NCBI GenBank assembly: GCA_943912755.1
Contig: CALTWF010000007.1
Coordinates: 32,225-96,224 of the forward strand
Direction of reading: 5' to 3'
Source of the DNA: an uncultured Pseudomonas sp.
Lineage (GTDB): Bacteria > Pseudomonadota > Gammaproteobacteria > Pseudomonadales > Pseudomonadaceae
DNA: 64,000 nt
Part shown: positions 8,672 through 16,824 of the stretch, one piece after another
How positions within the stretch are numbered: the first letter of the stretch is position 1
Layout: every line of letters begins with the position of its first letter
Translations under genes and position numbers: made by a program
Notes under the pieces: generated by a model
What the model was told of the DNA's origin: nothing
The model's input: only the letters and a program-made list of their open reading frames with translations
The model's database searches: none

Positions 8672-9472
8672 TCACTTAACAGAGGACAAAGCGCTCTGAG
8701 CCGAGATCAGAACGATATTGCTGAAGAAGTCGAGAATCGGTAACCAGTCATCCCGCGTCAGAACCATCCTGGCCCGGATGAGGTGGCCGCCCCTGGAGAG
8801 GGAGAAAAGCTCCCTGAGGGGCAAGGTGACGCCTGGCCGCACCCCCCCAGACTTCAAGATGAGCTGAAACAGGCACCTTCCGACCCGCCCGTTGCCATCC
8901 CTGAATGGATGGCAGAACCAGATAGCCAGGATCGCCACGGTGGCACAAAACAGGCTGGGTACACGCCGATGGTTATCCATCAGGCAGGCATGCAAATCGA
9001 GCAGTCTGGGGCGAATGGATGCGGGCGGTAGAAATACCCACCGAGCGTCGCTCTTGTCAGGCACACACTGAAGCCCTCGGGTTCGAATCAGGCACTCCTC
9101 GTTCAAGAAGTAGCTGGCAAGCTGTTCCAGCCCCGTGACAAAGTCCTGAGCATGATGAACGTAAGGAAACCCGGGAGGCAGGAGCCGTGACTGCAACGCC
9201 CTGCGTTCGCTTTTCGAGCGCAGCCGGTCAATCCCGACAGGTTCGCCTTGCGCCATGAAGTAATCGGAAAGCTCATGGGACAGCAAGATCGAGCCACTAC
9301 TCAAATCATCCAGACGATGATGATTGAAGTGATCGATGTCCTCGCAGAACCACGGCCCCAGCGTTCCGTCAAGCTTCGGTAAACAATCCTCGGCCTGCTC
9401 AAGCTTCGTTCTGGTATGAACAGGCAAGCGGTAATAGTCCGGAAAATCGAATGCGTTGGTGTAGTACTTCAT
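8672..9472 (-). CDS. Fic-domain protein (predicted nucleotidyl transferase)
   Basis: A 266-residue protein whose residues 188-199 are HPFRDGNGRVGR, an exact match to the Fic motif HPFx(D/E)GNGRxxR, so the catalytic His188 and phosphate-binding residues are intact. Fic enzymes usually transfer AMP from ATP to Ser/Thr/Tyr hydroxyls of a target protein. I do not recognise a clear (S/T)xxxE(G/N) inhibitory helix or a separate antitoxin gene. I start at MKYYTNAFDF; an in-frame ATG at 9511 would add 13 residues. It is the last gene of the minus-strand series that begins with the HlyD-like gene, 69 bp after the small exported protein. The target is unknown. Confidence 0.85.
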   Translation of the reverse strand: MKYYTNAFDFPDYYRLPVHTRTKLEQAEDCLPKLDGTLGPWFCEDIDHFNHHRLDDLSSGSILLSHELSDYFMAQGEPVGIDRLRSKSERRALQSRLLPPGFPYVHHAQDFVTGLEQLASYFLNEECLIRTRGLQCVPDKSDARWVFLPPASIRPRLLDLHACLMDNHRRVPSLFCATVAILAIWFCHPFRDGNGRVGRCLFQLILKSGGVRPGVTLPLRELFSLSRGGHLIRARMVLTRDDWLPILDFFSNIVLISAQSALSSVK

Positions 9473-9541
9473 TTCGTCTGCCTTTCGCAACCTCCGGCTG
9501 CCATCAAGCAAGCCGTGGACCAGGCCACGGCTTGACCTGTA

Positions 9542-10048
9542 TCAGTCAGCGATAGCGACCTCCTTGAAACGTCCTTCCTCCCAGTAGATCAGCATCGAGC
9601 CCGACTCGAAGGTGAACAGCGAGAGACCGTCGTGAAGCAGAACCACTTCAGGCAGGCAACCGCCGTCGCGAGGGCCGGCGCCTTTTGCGCAGGCGGTTTT
9701 ATAGCGCCCGGGCTTGATCGTCTCTATGCCCACGGCCTGGATGTTGCTGCCCGACTTCACTGTGTACGCCTGCCCCGACGCTGTACTCAAAGTGACAACC
9801 AGGCGGAATGACGAGCCACCACTCGCTTGCACTTTCAAGGCGGCATGGTCTTGTTTGCCATCACCGTCAAAATCTCCGTCAGCCCTGGTGTAGCCAGTGC
9901 CTGTCTGGTCATTGGAACGCAGCCCGGCATTCTCGCTACCGGACCATTGCCGGGGGGTAAACTCGATAAATTCGTCCACCGCTCGAGCGAACGAGACCTC
10001 CAGCAACGTGCACAATGCCAAGCCAAAAATCAGAAACTTGCTATTCAT
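9542..10048 (-). CDS. Small exported protein with Ca-loop (FG-GAP-like) motif; candidate immunity protein
   Basis: 168 residues starting MNSKFLIFGLALCTLLEVSFARA, a typical Sec signal peptide cut near residue 23, so the mature protein is probably periplasmic. Residues 57-67 read DGDFDGDGKQD, an EF-hand-like D-x-D-x-D-G-x-x-D loop seen in FG-GAP/dockerin-type repeats; two cysteines later could form a disulfide. Start chosen at ATG 10048 with AAGGTGA just upstream. It begins 10 bp after the gene for the double-glycine-leader peptidase-like protein. I do not recognise a family. Periplasmic location and gene order suggest protection of the producer against that protein, which is inference. Confidence 0.72.
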   Translation of the reverse strand: MNSKFLIFGLALCTLLEVSFARAVDEFIEFTPRQWSGSENAGLRSNDQTGTGYTRADGDFDGDGKQDHAALKVQASGGSSFRLVVTLSTASGQAYTVKSGSNIQAVGIETIKPGRYKTACAKGAGPRDGGCLPEVVLLHDGLSLFTFESGSMLIYWEEGRFKEVAIAD

Positions 10049-10058
10049 ACGGTCACCT

Positions 10059-10601
10059 TCACTTCGGATCATATTCAACATGAATGTGATTGTTGGCGGG
10101 GTTGGCAAAGGTCTCGAAGAGGATGTCGTAGTCCGGACCGACCGCCGCCTTCAACTCGGAGACCAGCGTGTTCGCCAGGTCGACAGTTATATTGTTGGCC
10201 CTTAAGTCAATGGCTTCGTTCGAATAATGAAGCGAATTAGCGCCATGGGTAGAGTCATTTCCAGAGGTGATGACTGGCGTCGGGGCATTGGAATTGCTCC
10301 ATACCGAAACGATGTCACTGAAGATCGCGTAAATCTTGTCTGATAGATTCGATATATCTGCGCTTGCCTTGACTTCGATCTGCTGCCCCGAACCTTCCGG
10401 ACCAACAGTCACCCCGGGATTGGTCTGTCCGCCGCCATCGCCATTGCCCACCGCCGCTTCTTCCTCCGACGGATCAGGCTCCCAGGGTTCAGGCTCATAG
10501 GGATCATCCGTTACTTCGACAGGGTCCAATTCATACTGATACTGGTACTGTGAGGCGCCACCGGAAACCAGCATCATTTCTTCTTCACTCAATACTCTCA
10601 T
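10059..10601 (-). CDS. Double-glycine-leader secreted protein with M15-like peptidase C-terminus
   Basis: 180 residues. The N-terminus MRVLSEEEMMLVSGG is a double-glycine leader of the kind cut after GG by C39-peptidase ABC exporters, giving mature A16 onward. Residues 16-75 are an acidic, Tyr/Pro/Gly-rich linker. Residues ~95-180 hold SLHYSNEAIDLR (S123, H125, A130, D132) and NNHIHVEYDP (H172, H174). The S-x-H-x-x-x-x-A-x-D ... H pattern is that of M15 zinc peptidases, D-Ala-D-Ala carboxypeptidase and phage-type peptidoglycan endopeptidases; E163 could be the general base. The exporter and adaptor genes lie directly upstream on the same strand. Likely a secreted peptidoglycan-cleaving toxin or cell-wall enzyme; activity is untested. 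Confidence 0.75.
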   Translation of the reverse strand: MRVLSEEEMMLVSGGASQYQYQYELDPVEVTDDPYEPEPWEPDPSEEEAAVGNGDGGGQTNPGVTVGPEGSGQQIEVKASADISNLSDKIYAIFSDIVSVWSNSNAPTPVITSGNDSTHGANSLHYSNEAIDLRANNITVDLANTLVSELKAAVGPDYDILFETFANPANNHIHVEYDPK

Positions 10602-10639
10602 CGAGGATAAAACTCCCTGTAGCCTTATAAATTCGCCGT

Positions 10640-12751
10640 TTAATTACCCCTGGCACTGCTTACTCTTTCCTTTAAGCGTCTTCCTTCCAAATAAAAAACT
10701 CGAGTACACAGCCTCACCGTTTCGGCGCGATGAGCCACGATGATTCGCGTACACGTCCGGGTGGCTAGGCAGTTAGACAAATGGGTTTCGTTTTCAACAT
10801 CAAGATGACTGGTCGCTTCATCGAGCAGAAGAAAGCCCGGTGCTCGAATGATGGCTCGGGCAATCAATATCCTCTGACGCTGTCCACCAGAGAGCGTGCT
10901 GCCCATATCGCCAATCTGCGTGTTATATCCCATCGGCAACTGGAGAATATCTTGATGGATGGATGCCTCCTGCGCGGCGGACTCTATGTCCGCCATTGAA
11001 TAGTCGTCATCGAATAGGGCAATGTTTTCGGCAATCGTTCCAGAGAACAATGCATCGTCCTGCAAGACAATCGACATCCAGGAGCGCAACTGCTCCTTGC
11101 CGATAAGTTGTGTATCTACTCCACCAATCATGATCATTCCCCGAGTTGGCTCCAGAAGCCCGCACAGCAACTTCAATATCGTGCTCTTACCCACCCCAGA
11201 GCGCCCCGTGATTGCCACGCATTCGCCAGGCGCGATCTTGAAACTGGCATTTTCAAGAATCCATGGTTCGGTGGATGAGTACCGGAAGTAAACCGAGGAA
11301 AACTCGACTGTCTTGTCAGTGACGCTACTGTGGTAGCGAGGGTAATAGTTCCCTTCCTTGTCAGTGTGCACGATGTCTGCTATCCGCGAGGCATGTACAC
11401 TCAACAACTTCAACTCGATATAACCATCTGCCAGCCTTGATACCCTCGATGCAAACAACAGGCTGAACATCAACATGGACATGAGCATCCCGGCCGTGAG
11501 TTCTTGCTGTATCACCAGCACTGCACCGAACCACAAAAGGATGATCTTCTCCAGACCTTGCAAAAGATCGGCAGCGGTCTTGCACCCAAGATCGTACCGG
11601 GCCATCACGATGCTTTTGTTGAGAAACGCTGTCACCAGATTCAGGTAAGCCGTCGTGGCTCGGGAAATCAGGTTGTTCGCCTTGATGACCTGAGAGGCCC
11701 TCACATATTCATAGAACCTTGAGTTCTGCCGTGCCTGCGCGCCGATCAGGTCGACATTCAATCGTTTGAGCGTTGAGTACAGCGCCAGGCGCAGGGCAAC
11801 GTAGACACAAGCAAAGCCTATGACCACTACGGTCAGTTTCGGGCTGTAGCAAAACATGACGGCCAGTGTTGCCAACGACATGAGCCCATCCAGAAGACTG
11901 GTGGTTATCGTCGAGGTGACTGCGTACTGAACGCTTTTCAGCGAGTTGAATCTTGAGCCAATGTCGCCCAGGGAGCGCCTTTGAAAGTAATCCTCGGGAA
12001 GTGCTATCAGGTGCCCGAAGACGCCTGCTGTCCACGATTGGTTGATCACGTTCCCAGCACGGCAAACCAGCCACTCGCGAAAGAAACCTAACGCGGCCTG
12101 GAACACGACAAGCACACAGAATGAAATGCCGAAGATGAACAGCAGGTCGCTGTCTGCGCTTGAAATCGCCTTGTCTATTACAAGCTGAGTGAACAAGGGC
12201 GTGACGAACGAAAACACCTCAAGGGCAAGCGCCGCGGCAGCGATGCTGGTCACAATCTGCCTGAAGCCATGGACACGCCCCAGCACATCGCGCACCTTGA
12301 CCGGCACGGCCTTGGGTTGGACCTGAAAACCATGACCGGGCATCAACTCCAGTGCGACACCCGTGAAACACTTCTCAAGTTCCTCACGCCTGAGGGTGAC
12401 CGAACCGATCGCCGGATCATGAAGCTCGTACCTGCCCGCCCTCACGCGCTTGAGAACCACATAGTGGCTATTGTTCCAGTGCAGGATCACGGGCAACCGC
12501 AAGGTCGGAATTTCCTCCACGGCAAGTTTCAAGGGTCGGGCCAGCATGCCGAGGCGCCGGCCCAGTCCAACCAGTTGCAGAAGCGTGGTTCCCCGACCCG
12601 ATCCCTGATGAAAACGACGGAGTTGCGCAAGCGACGTCTGGAAACCGTAATAACCTGCGATCATGCCCACACAGGCCAGCCCGCACTCGGCTTTCTCGTT
12701 TTGCAGGAACATCGGCAGCCGTGGTCCCCGGCCGAACTTCAATACGTCCAT
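10640..12751 (-). CDS. Peptidase-containing ABC exporter (C39 type, RaxB/CvaB-like)
   Basis: 703 residues in three parts. The N-terminal C39 cysteine peptidase has QNEKAECGLAC with Cys23, His96 (NSHYVVL) and Asp112 (ELHDPAIG), so the catalytic residues are all present. A transmembrane domain covers about residues 150-440. The C-terminal nucleotide-binding domain has Walker A TGRSGVGKST, signature LSGGQRQR and Walker B FLLLDEATSHLD. It would cut the double-glycine leader of its cargo and export it across both membranes with an HlyD-like adaptor and TolC. The start is 3 bp from the adaptor stop, and the leader-peptide cargo follows 38 bp downstream. Base composition is clearly more AT-rich than the flanking operons. 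Confidence 0.93.
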   Translation of the reverse strand: MDVLKFGRGPRLPMFLQNEKAECGLACVGMIAGYYGFQTSLAQLRRFHQGSGRGTTLLQLVGLGRRLGMLARPLKLAVEEIPTLRLPVILHWNNSHYVVLKRVRAGRYELHDPAIGSVTLRREELEKCFTGVALELMPGHGFQVQPKAVPVKVRDVLGRVHGFRQIVTSIAAAALALEVFSFVTPLFTQLVIDKAISSADSDLLFIFGISFCVLVVFQAALGFFREWLVCRAGNVINQSWTAGVFGHLIALPEDYFQRRSLGDIGSRFNSLKSVQYAVTSTITTSLLDGLMSLATLAVMFCYSPKLTVVVIGFACVYVALRLALYSTLKRLNVDLIGAQARQNSRFYEYVRASQVIKANNLISRATTAYLNLVTAFLNKSIVMARYDLGCKTAADLLQGLEKIILLWFGAVLVIQQELTAGMLMSMLMFSLLFASRVSRLADGYIELKLLSVHASRIADIVHTDKEGNYYPRYHSSVTDKTVEFSSVYFRYSSTEPWILENASFKIAPGECVAITGRSGVGKSTILKLLCGLLEPTRGMIMIGGVDTQLIGKEQLRSWMSIVLQDDALFSGTIAENIALFDDDYSMADIESAAQEASIHQDILQLPMGYNTQIGDMGSTLSGGQRQRILIARAIIRAPGFLLLDEATSHLDVENETHLSNCLATRTCTRIIVAHRAETVRLCTRVFYLEGRRLKERVSSARGN

Positions 12752-12754
12752 ATT

Positions 12755-14035
12755 TCATATATCCCCAGACTTCTCGACTCTAGCGCGCCACGCAAACAGG
12801 GGTTCGAACAACCACTCAAGAAAACTTCGCCGCTCGAGCAGGATGTCGGCAACAAATTTCATCCCGGGCTTCAACGGTGTATCCACCTGATAGATATTGA
12901 TCGTTTGCGAGTCCAGCGTAGCCCTGACCTTGTAAGTACCTTCTTCATCAGCGTGCTTTGCCTCGACTTCAGCACCCTCTCCGGCAAATTGGGCGTTTTG
13001 CGCCACCTGCCTGACACTGCCACTGCCCAAGCCGAATTTCTGGTACGGGTACGCCTCATATTGAAATAACAAGCGCTGACCGAGAACAATGAAACCTGCC
13101 GATTTATTGGGTACTCTCAATTCGGCCTCCAGCACACCCTCCGTTGGAATCAGGGCGAGAATGTTTTTTCCTGCCGAAACAGATTGCCCCGGACGCATGA
13201 GGATGGACGACACAACACTGTCCCTGGGTGCCGTCAGCACAACGGATGAACTTGCCTTGTTTTGCGCCTGGGACTTCTTCAGATCTAAGACCTGGTCGTC
13301 CATCGCCAGTTCTTCGAGACGAAGTTGATAAGCAAGCTGCCGGGATTCCGATGTGTTCACAATGAATGCACTGTTGAGTTCGAGAATTCGCTGGTCCAAC
13401 TGCCTGATCTCGGCCTCCAGATCAAGCAATTCTATTCTCAACTGCTCGATATACTGGATCGAAATATATCCCTTGTTCAGCAAGCGTTCATTGGCCGACA
13501 ACACCTGAAGCTTCTTCGTCTTGATCTCGTGCTTCAACACGACCATCTTTTTCAACGCGGCTATTTGTGCCTGGATGTTTTTCCCGTGAGCACTCAACTC
13601 CAACGCTTTGGCATCAGCCACCGCAGCAGCCGTCTTCTTGCGCAAGGCAACTTGCTCGATCTGCTCATCCAGCAGGGTTGCAATCACCTCGCCCGCAAAT
13701 CCGACATCCTCATTTTTTATATCGGTGGTGATCAATGCGAGCGCATCACCGGCCTTGACCCGATCACCTTCCTCGACCAATAGTTCCGTGAGAACACCTG
13801 CACTTCTTGCAACAGCAAACGCAACGCCCCTTTCTGGAACCAGCACGCCCTCGACTTTTTCTCTTCTGGTATAGGAGCCGAGAACAAGGAGCCCGACCAG
13901 CACAAATACAGCGACTACCGACAGAATCAGCGCCCACCTGGCCGTCGACGAGCCCGCAATATGAATTTCGCCTTGATAGACGTTACCGGGAAGTAGACGG
14001 GCTACTTCCCCACTCTTTGTATCCGACCTGTCCAC
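12755..14035 (-). CDS. HlyD/RaxA-family periplasmic adaptor of type I secretion
   Basis: About 426 residues. One N-terminal membrane helix (ARWALILSVVAVFVLVGLLVLG) anchors it; a lipoyl half (LVEEGDRVKAGDALALI), a long charged coiled coil (~residues 100-260) and a second lipoyl/beta-barrel half (SSILMRPGQSVSAGKNILAL) follow. This is the adaptor that links an inner-membrane ABC exporter to TolC. I place the start at GTG 14035, preceded by AGGGA, because upstream in-frame sequence to an ATG at 14200 is Pro/Arg-rich and unlike the family; that choice is uncertain. It is the first gene of the secretion operon. Confidence 0.87.
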   Translation of the reverse strand: MDRSDTKSGEVARLLPGNVYQGEIHIAGSSTARWALILSVVAVFVLVGLLVLGSYTRREKVEGVLVPERGVAFAVARSAGVLTELLVEEGDRVKAGDALALITTDIKNEDVGFAGEVIATLLDEQIEQVALRKKTAAAVADAKALELSAHGKNIQAQIAALKKMVVLKHEIKTKKLQVLSANERLLNKGYISIQYIEQLRIELLDLEAEIRQLDQRILELNSAFIVNTSESRQLAYQLRLEELAMDDQVLDLKKSQAQNKASSSVVLTAPRDSVVSSILMRPGQSVSAGKNILALIPTEGVLEAELRVPNKSAGFIVLGQRLLFQYEAYPYQKFGLGSGSVRQVAQNAQFAGEGAEVEAKHADEEGTYKVRATLDSQTINIYQVDTPLKPGMKFVADILLERRSFLEWLFEPLFAWRARVEKSGDI

Positions 14036-14359
14036 TACACGTCCCTGTGTCAATAAGCGATGCGAAACAGCCCTGCCCCGCAATACGGGAGGAGCGTGGG
14101 TTGGGCTGTGCCCCCTCGCGGCAAATCTTGCTACCGGCGCAGCCCCCTTCGACGTCTGGGCAGCCACCCAGCCAAAGCTGACAGCAGTGGCAAGATACAA
14201 ATGGAAGGTTAAGTTTTATTGACAGGTAGACCGATCTGGAGAATGAGCCACCTCTCGAGCTATGCCCGCTCGGCATATCTCAAAGAGAAAAACGGTAGTC
14301 GTCCTGCCCTGCCTTCCACCCCATGATGGGTCGAAACAAAAGCAGCACGGGAGACACCC
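14036..14359. other. Promoter region between secretion block and TPP operon, with right direct repeat
   Basis: 324 bp between divergent genes. It must hold the promoter of the HlyD-like adaptor (minus) and of the TPP-decarboxylase operon (plus). The right copy of the 40-bp repeat occupies 14258-14297, about 60 bp before the alpha-subunit start. No further gene seen. Confidence 0.6.
14258..14297 (+). repeat. Right copy of 40-bp direct repeat
   Basis: Matches 8528-8567 at 36 of 40 positions. This copy contains a perfect dyad TATGCC-CGCTC-GGCATA (14261-14277), which looks like an operator for the downstream TPP operon. The distance between the two copies is 5.73 kb, exactly spanning the Fic/secretion genes. 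Confidence 0.7.
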
Positions 14360-14890
14360 ATGTCATCGCAAGAAACCGAACAGAACTGGCAGGAAGACGT
14401 GTTCCGCGTCCTCAAGGCCCACGATGTGAAACACGTCGTGTTCGTCCCGGACGCCGGCCATTCAGCCGCCATCCGCATGTCCTACGCCGATCCGGAGATC
14501 AAGGCCGTGGTCCTCACCACCGAGGAGGAAGGCATCGGCTACCTGGCCGGCGCCTGGCTCGGCGGCGAGCGCGGCGCGCTGCTGATGCAGTCCAGCGGCG
14601 TCGGCAACTGCATCAACACCCTGGCCCTGCAGAACTGCGCCGGCTTCCCGCTGCTGATGGTGGTGACCATGCGCGGCGACTGGGCCGAGTTCAACGCCTG
14701 GCAGAACCCCATGGGCCAGGCCACCGAGGCCTCGCTGAAGCTGATGAAGGTGATGACCTGGCGCGCCGACCAGCCGGAAGACGTCGCCCCGCTGCTGCAC
14801 GGCGCCGCCACCATGGCCTTCAACGGCGATTCCGCCACCGCCCTGCTGCTCGGCCAGCGCCTGATCGGAGAGAAGAAATGGGTCAAGTAA
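14360..14890 (+). CDS. TPP-dependent decarboxylase, alpha (Pyr) subunit, sulfopyruvate decarboxylase-like
   Basis: 176 residues corresponding to the N-terminal pyrimidine-binding domain of TPP enzymes. The stretch TTEEEGIGYLAGAWLGG contains the activating Glu, followed by MQSSGVGNCINTL. Small split alpha/beta enzymes of this size include sulfopyruvate decarboxylase ComDE and phosphonopyruvate-type decarboxylases, which convert a 2-oxo acid to an aldehyde. A good GGGAGA precedes the ATG. It overlaps the beta gene by 13 bp. The companions downstream are CoA-pathway enzymes rather than sulfonate genes, so the substrate is probably a 2-oxo dicarboxylate-like acid (inference). Confidence 0.82.
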   Translation: MSSQETEQNWQEDVFRVLKAHDVKHVVFVPDAGHSAAIRMSYADPEIKAVVLTTEEEGIGYLAGAWLGGERGALLMQSSGVGNCINTLALQNCAGFPLLMVVTMRGDWAEFNAWQNPMGQATEASLKLMKVMTWRADQPEDVAPLLHGAATMAFNGDSATALLLGQRLIGEKKWVK

Positions 14891-15474
14891 GCGCCAGCCA
14901 CACCCTGTGCCGCCGCGAAGTGGTACGCACCCTGCTCGCCGACCGCCAGGACCTGCTGGTGGTCACCGGCCTCGGTTCGGCGTCCTATGACGTGATGGCC
15001 GCCGGCGACCACGCCAACAACTACTACCTGTGGGCCGCCATGGGCAGCGCCATCACCGTCGGCCTCGGCCTGGCCAACGCCCAGCCGGACAAGTCGGTGG
15101 TGGTGATCACCGGTGACGGCGAACTGCTGATGGGCTTCGGCGCCCTGGCCACCGTGGCCCTGCAAAAGCCCGCCAACCTGAGCATCGTGGTGCTGGATAA
15201 CGGCCACTTCGGCGAGACCGGCATGCAGGTCAGCCATGCCGGTTTCGGTATCAAGCTCGACCAGGTGGCCCGTACCTGCGGTTTCGGCTGGACCGATGAA
15301 ATCCGCGAACTGGACGGCGTGCACGACCTGCGCGAACGCTTCGCCAGCCGCGAGGGCGTGAAGCTCGCCACCGTCAAGATCAAGGCCGAGAACCCGCCAC
15401 GGGTACTGCCGCCGCGCGACGGCTTCTACATCAAGAACCGCTTCCGCGCCGCCCTGGGCTTCCAGCCCACCTGA
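14878..15474 (+). CDS. TPP-dependent decarboxylase, beta (PP) subunit, sulfopyruvate decarboxylase-like
   Basis: 198 residues forming the diphosphate-binding domain. The metal/TPP motif is complete: TGDGELLMGFGALATV followed ~25 residues on by VVLDNGHFGETG (GDG ... N). It pairs with the alpha subunit encoded immediately upstream; the start ATG lies inside the alpha gene and the 13-bp overlap implies coupled translation at 1:1 stoichiometry. The beta start has AGAGAAGA upstream. The reaction is non-oxidative or oxidative decarboxylation of a 2-oxo acid; identity of the acid is not shown by sequence. Confidence 0.85.
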   Translation: MGQVSASHTLCRREVVRTLLADRQDLLVVTGLGSASYDVMAAGDHANNYYLWAAMGSAITVGLGLANAQPDKSVVVITGDGELLMGFGALATVALQKPANLSIVVLDNGHFGETGMQVSHAGFGIKLDQVARTCGFGWTDEIRELDGVHDLRERFASREGVKLATVKIKAENPPRVLPPRDGFYIKNRFRAALGFQPT

Positions 15475-15544
15475 CCGTGCAACGGCCGGGCGGTTCGCCG
15501 AGCCACGACAAGGCGAGCTGTCCGGTCCGCCCTGGAGAACAATA

Positions 15545-16708
15545 ATGAGCGACTACAACAGCGACGAACTCAATGCCATCCGCGAAGGCGTGCGCGCCCT
15601 CTGTGCGGAATTCCCCGCCGAATACTGGCGCAAGGTCGACGAGGAAAAGGGCTTTCCGGAGGCCTTCGTCACGGCCATGACCGAAGCCGGCTGGCTCTCG
15701 GCAATGATCCCGGAACAGTACGGCGGCTCCGGCCTGGGCCTGGCCGAGGCGTCGGTGATCCTCGAAGAGGTCAACCGCTGCGGCGGCAACTCCGGGACCA
15801 TCCACGGGCAGATGTACAACATGTTCACCCTGCTGCGTAACGGCAGCGAGGCGCAGAAGAGCTACTACCTGCCGAAGCTCGCCAGCGGCGAACTGCGCCT
15901 GCAATCGATGGGCGTCACCGAACCCACCACCGGCACCGACACCACCAAGATCAAGACCACTGCCGTGCGCAAGGGCGACAAGTACGTGATCAACGGGCAG
16001 AAGGTGTGGATCTCGCGGATCCAGCACTCCGACCTGATGATCCTGCTGGCGCGCACCACGCCGCTGGCCGAGGTGAAGAAGAAGTCCGAGGGCATGTCGA
16101 TCTTCCTCGTCGACCTGCGCGAGGCCATCGGCAACGGCCTGACCGTGCAGCCGATCGCCAACATGGTCAACCACGAGACCAACGAGCTGTTCTTCGACAA
16201 CCTGGAAATCCCGGCCGACAGCCTGATCGGCGAAGAAGGCAAGGGCTTCCGCTATATCCTCGACGGGCTCAATGCCGAGCGCACGCTGATCGCCGCCGAA
16301 TGCATCGGCGATGGCCGCTGGTTTATCGAGAAGTCCGCGCAATACGCCCGCGACCGCGTGGTGTTCGGCCGGCCAATCGGGCAGAACCAGGGCGTGCAAT
16401 TCCCCATCGCCGAGGCGCATATCGAGATCGAGGCCGCCGACCTGATGCGCTGGCAGGCCTGCGAGCAGTACGACAAAGGCCTGAATGCCGGGGCGGCGGC
16501 CAACATGGCCAAGTACCTGGCGGCCAAGGCTTCCTGGGAAGCGGCCAATGCCTGCTTGCAGACCCATGGCGGCTTCGGCTTCGCCAACGAATACGACGTC
16601 GAGCGCAAGTTCCGCGAAACCCGCCTGTACCAGGTGGCGCCGATCTCGACCAACCTGATCCTGTCCTATGTGGCCGAGCATCTGCTGGAGTTGCCGCGCT
16701 CGTTCTGA
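15545..16708 (+). CDS. Acyl-CoA dehydrogenase
   Basis: 387 residues, normal length for the soluble FAD acyl-CoA dehydrogenase family. Visible are an N-terminal helical domain, the central QSMGVTEPTTGTDTTKIKT flavin/substrate segment, and the C-terminal helical domain with LQTHGGFGFANEYDVER. It would introduce a 2,3-double bond into a CoA thioester. The neighbouring CoA-transferase, hydratase and lyase genes suggest a branched dicarboxylyl-CoA such as methylsuccinyl-CoA to mesaconyl/itaconyl-CoA. In P. aeruginosa an acyl-CoA dehydrogenase gene also sits in the itaconate (ict-ich-ccl) locus. The start is 70 bp after the beta subunit. Confidence 0.88.
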   Translation: MSDYNSDELNAIREGVRALCAEFPAEYWRKVDEEKGFPEAFVTAMTEAGWLSAMIPEQYGGSGLGLAEASVILEEVNRCGGNSGTIHGQMYNMFTLLRNGSEAQKSYYLPKLASGELRLQSMGVTEPTTGTDTTKIKTTAVRKGDKYVINGQKVWISRIQHSDLMILLARTTPLAEVKKKSEGMSIFLVDLREAIGNGLTVQPIANMVNHETNELFFDNLEIPADSLIGEEGKGFRYILDGLNAERTLIAAECIGDGRWFIEKSAQYARDRVVFGRPIGQNQGVQFPIAEAHIEIEAADLMRWQACEQYDKGLNAGAAANMAKYLAAKASWEAANACLQTHGGFGFANEYDVERKFRETRLYQVAPISTNLILSYVAEHLLELPRSF

Positions 16709-16713
16709 CCGGC

Positions 16714-16788
16714 CCTATCGCCGGCAAGCCGGCTCCCACAGGATTTTTGCCCGCCGCGGACCTTGTGGGAGCTGGCTTGCCAGCGATG
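16714..16788. repeat. REP/BIME palindrome pair
   Basis: Two inverted REP-like units (GCCGGCAAGCCGGCTCCCAC and GTGGGAGCTGGCTTGCCAGC) separated by ~22 bp, placed between the acyl-CoA dehydrogenase and CoA-transferase genes. Confidence 0.8.
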
Positions 16789-16824
16789 AAGCCACCGCTG
16801 ATGCCTGACAAAGAGAACAACACC

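Noticed and set aside
14036..14200. N-terminal extension of the HlyD-like adaptor to an ATG at 14200
   Set aside because: The added residues are Pro/Arg/Ala-rich, unlike the family, whereas GTG 14035 has AGGGA upstream and gives a normal adaptor length; not fully excluded.
14360..15474. Sulfonate metabolism (ComDE sulfopyruvate decarboxylase) as the role of the TPP pair
   Set aside because: No sulfolactate, sulfoacetaldehyde or sulfonate transport genes are nearby; all neighbours are CoA-thioester enzymes.
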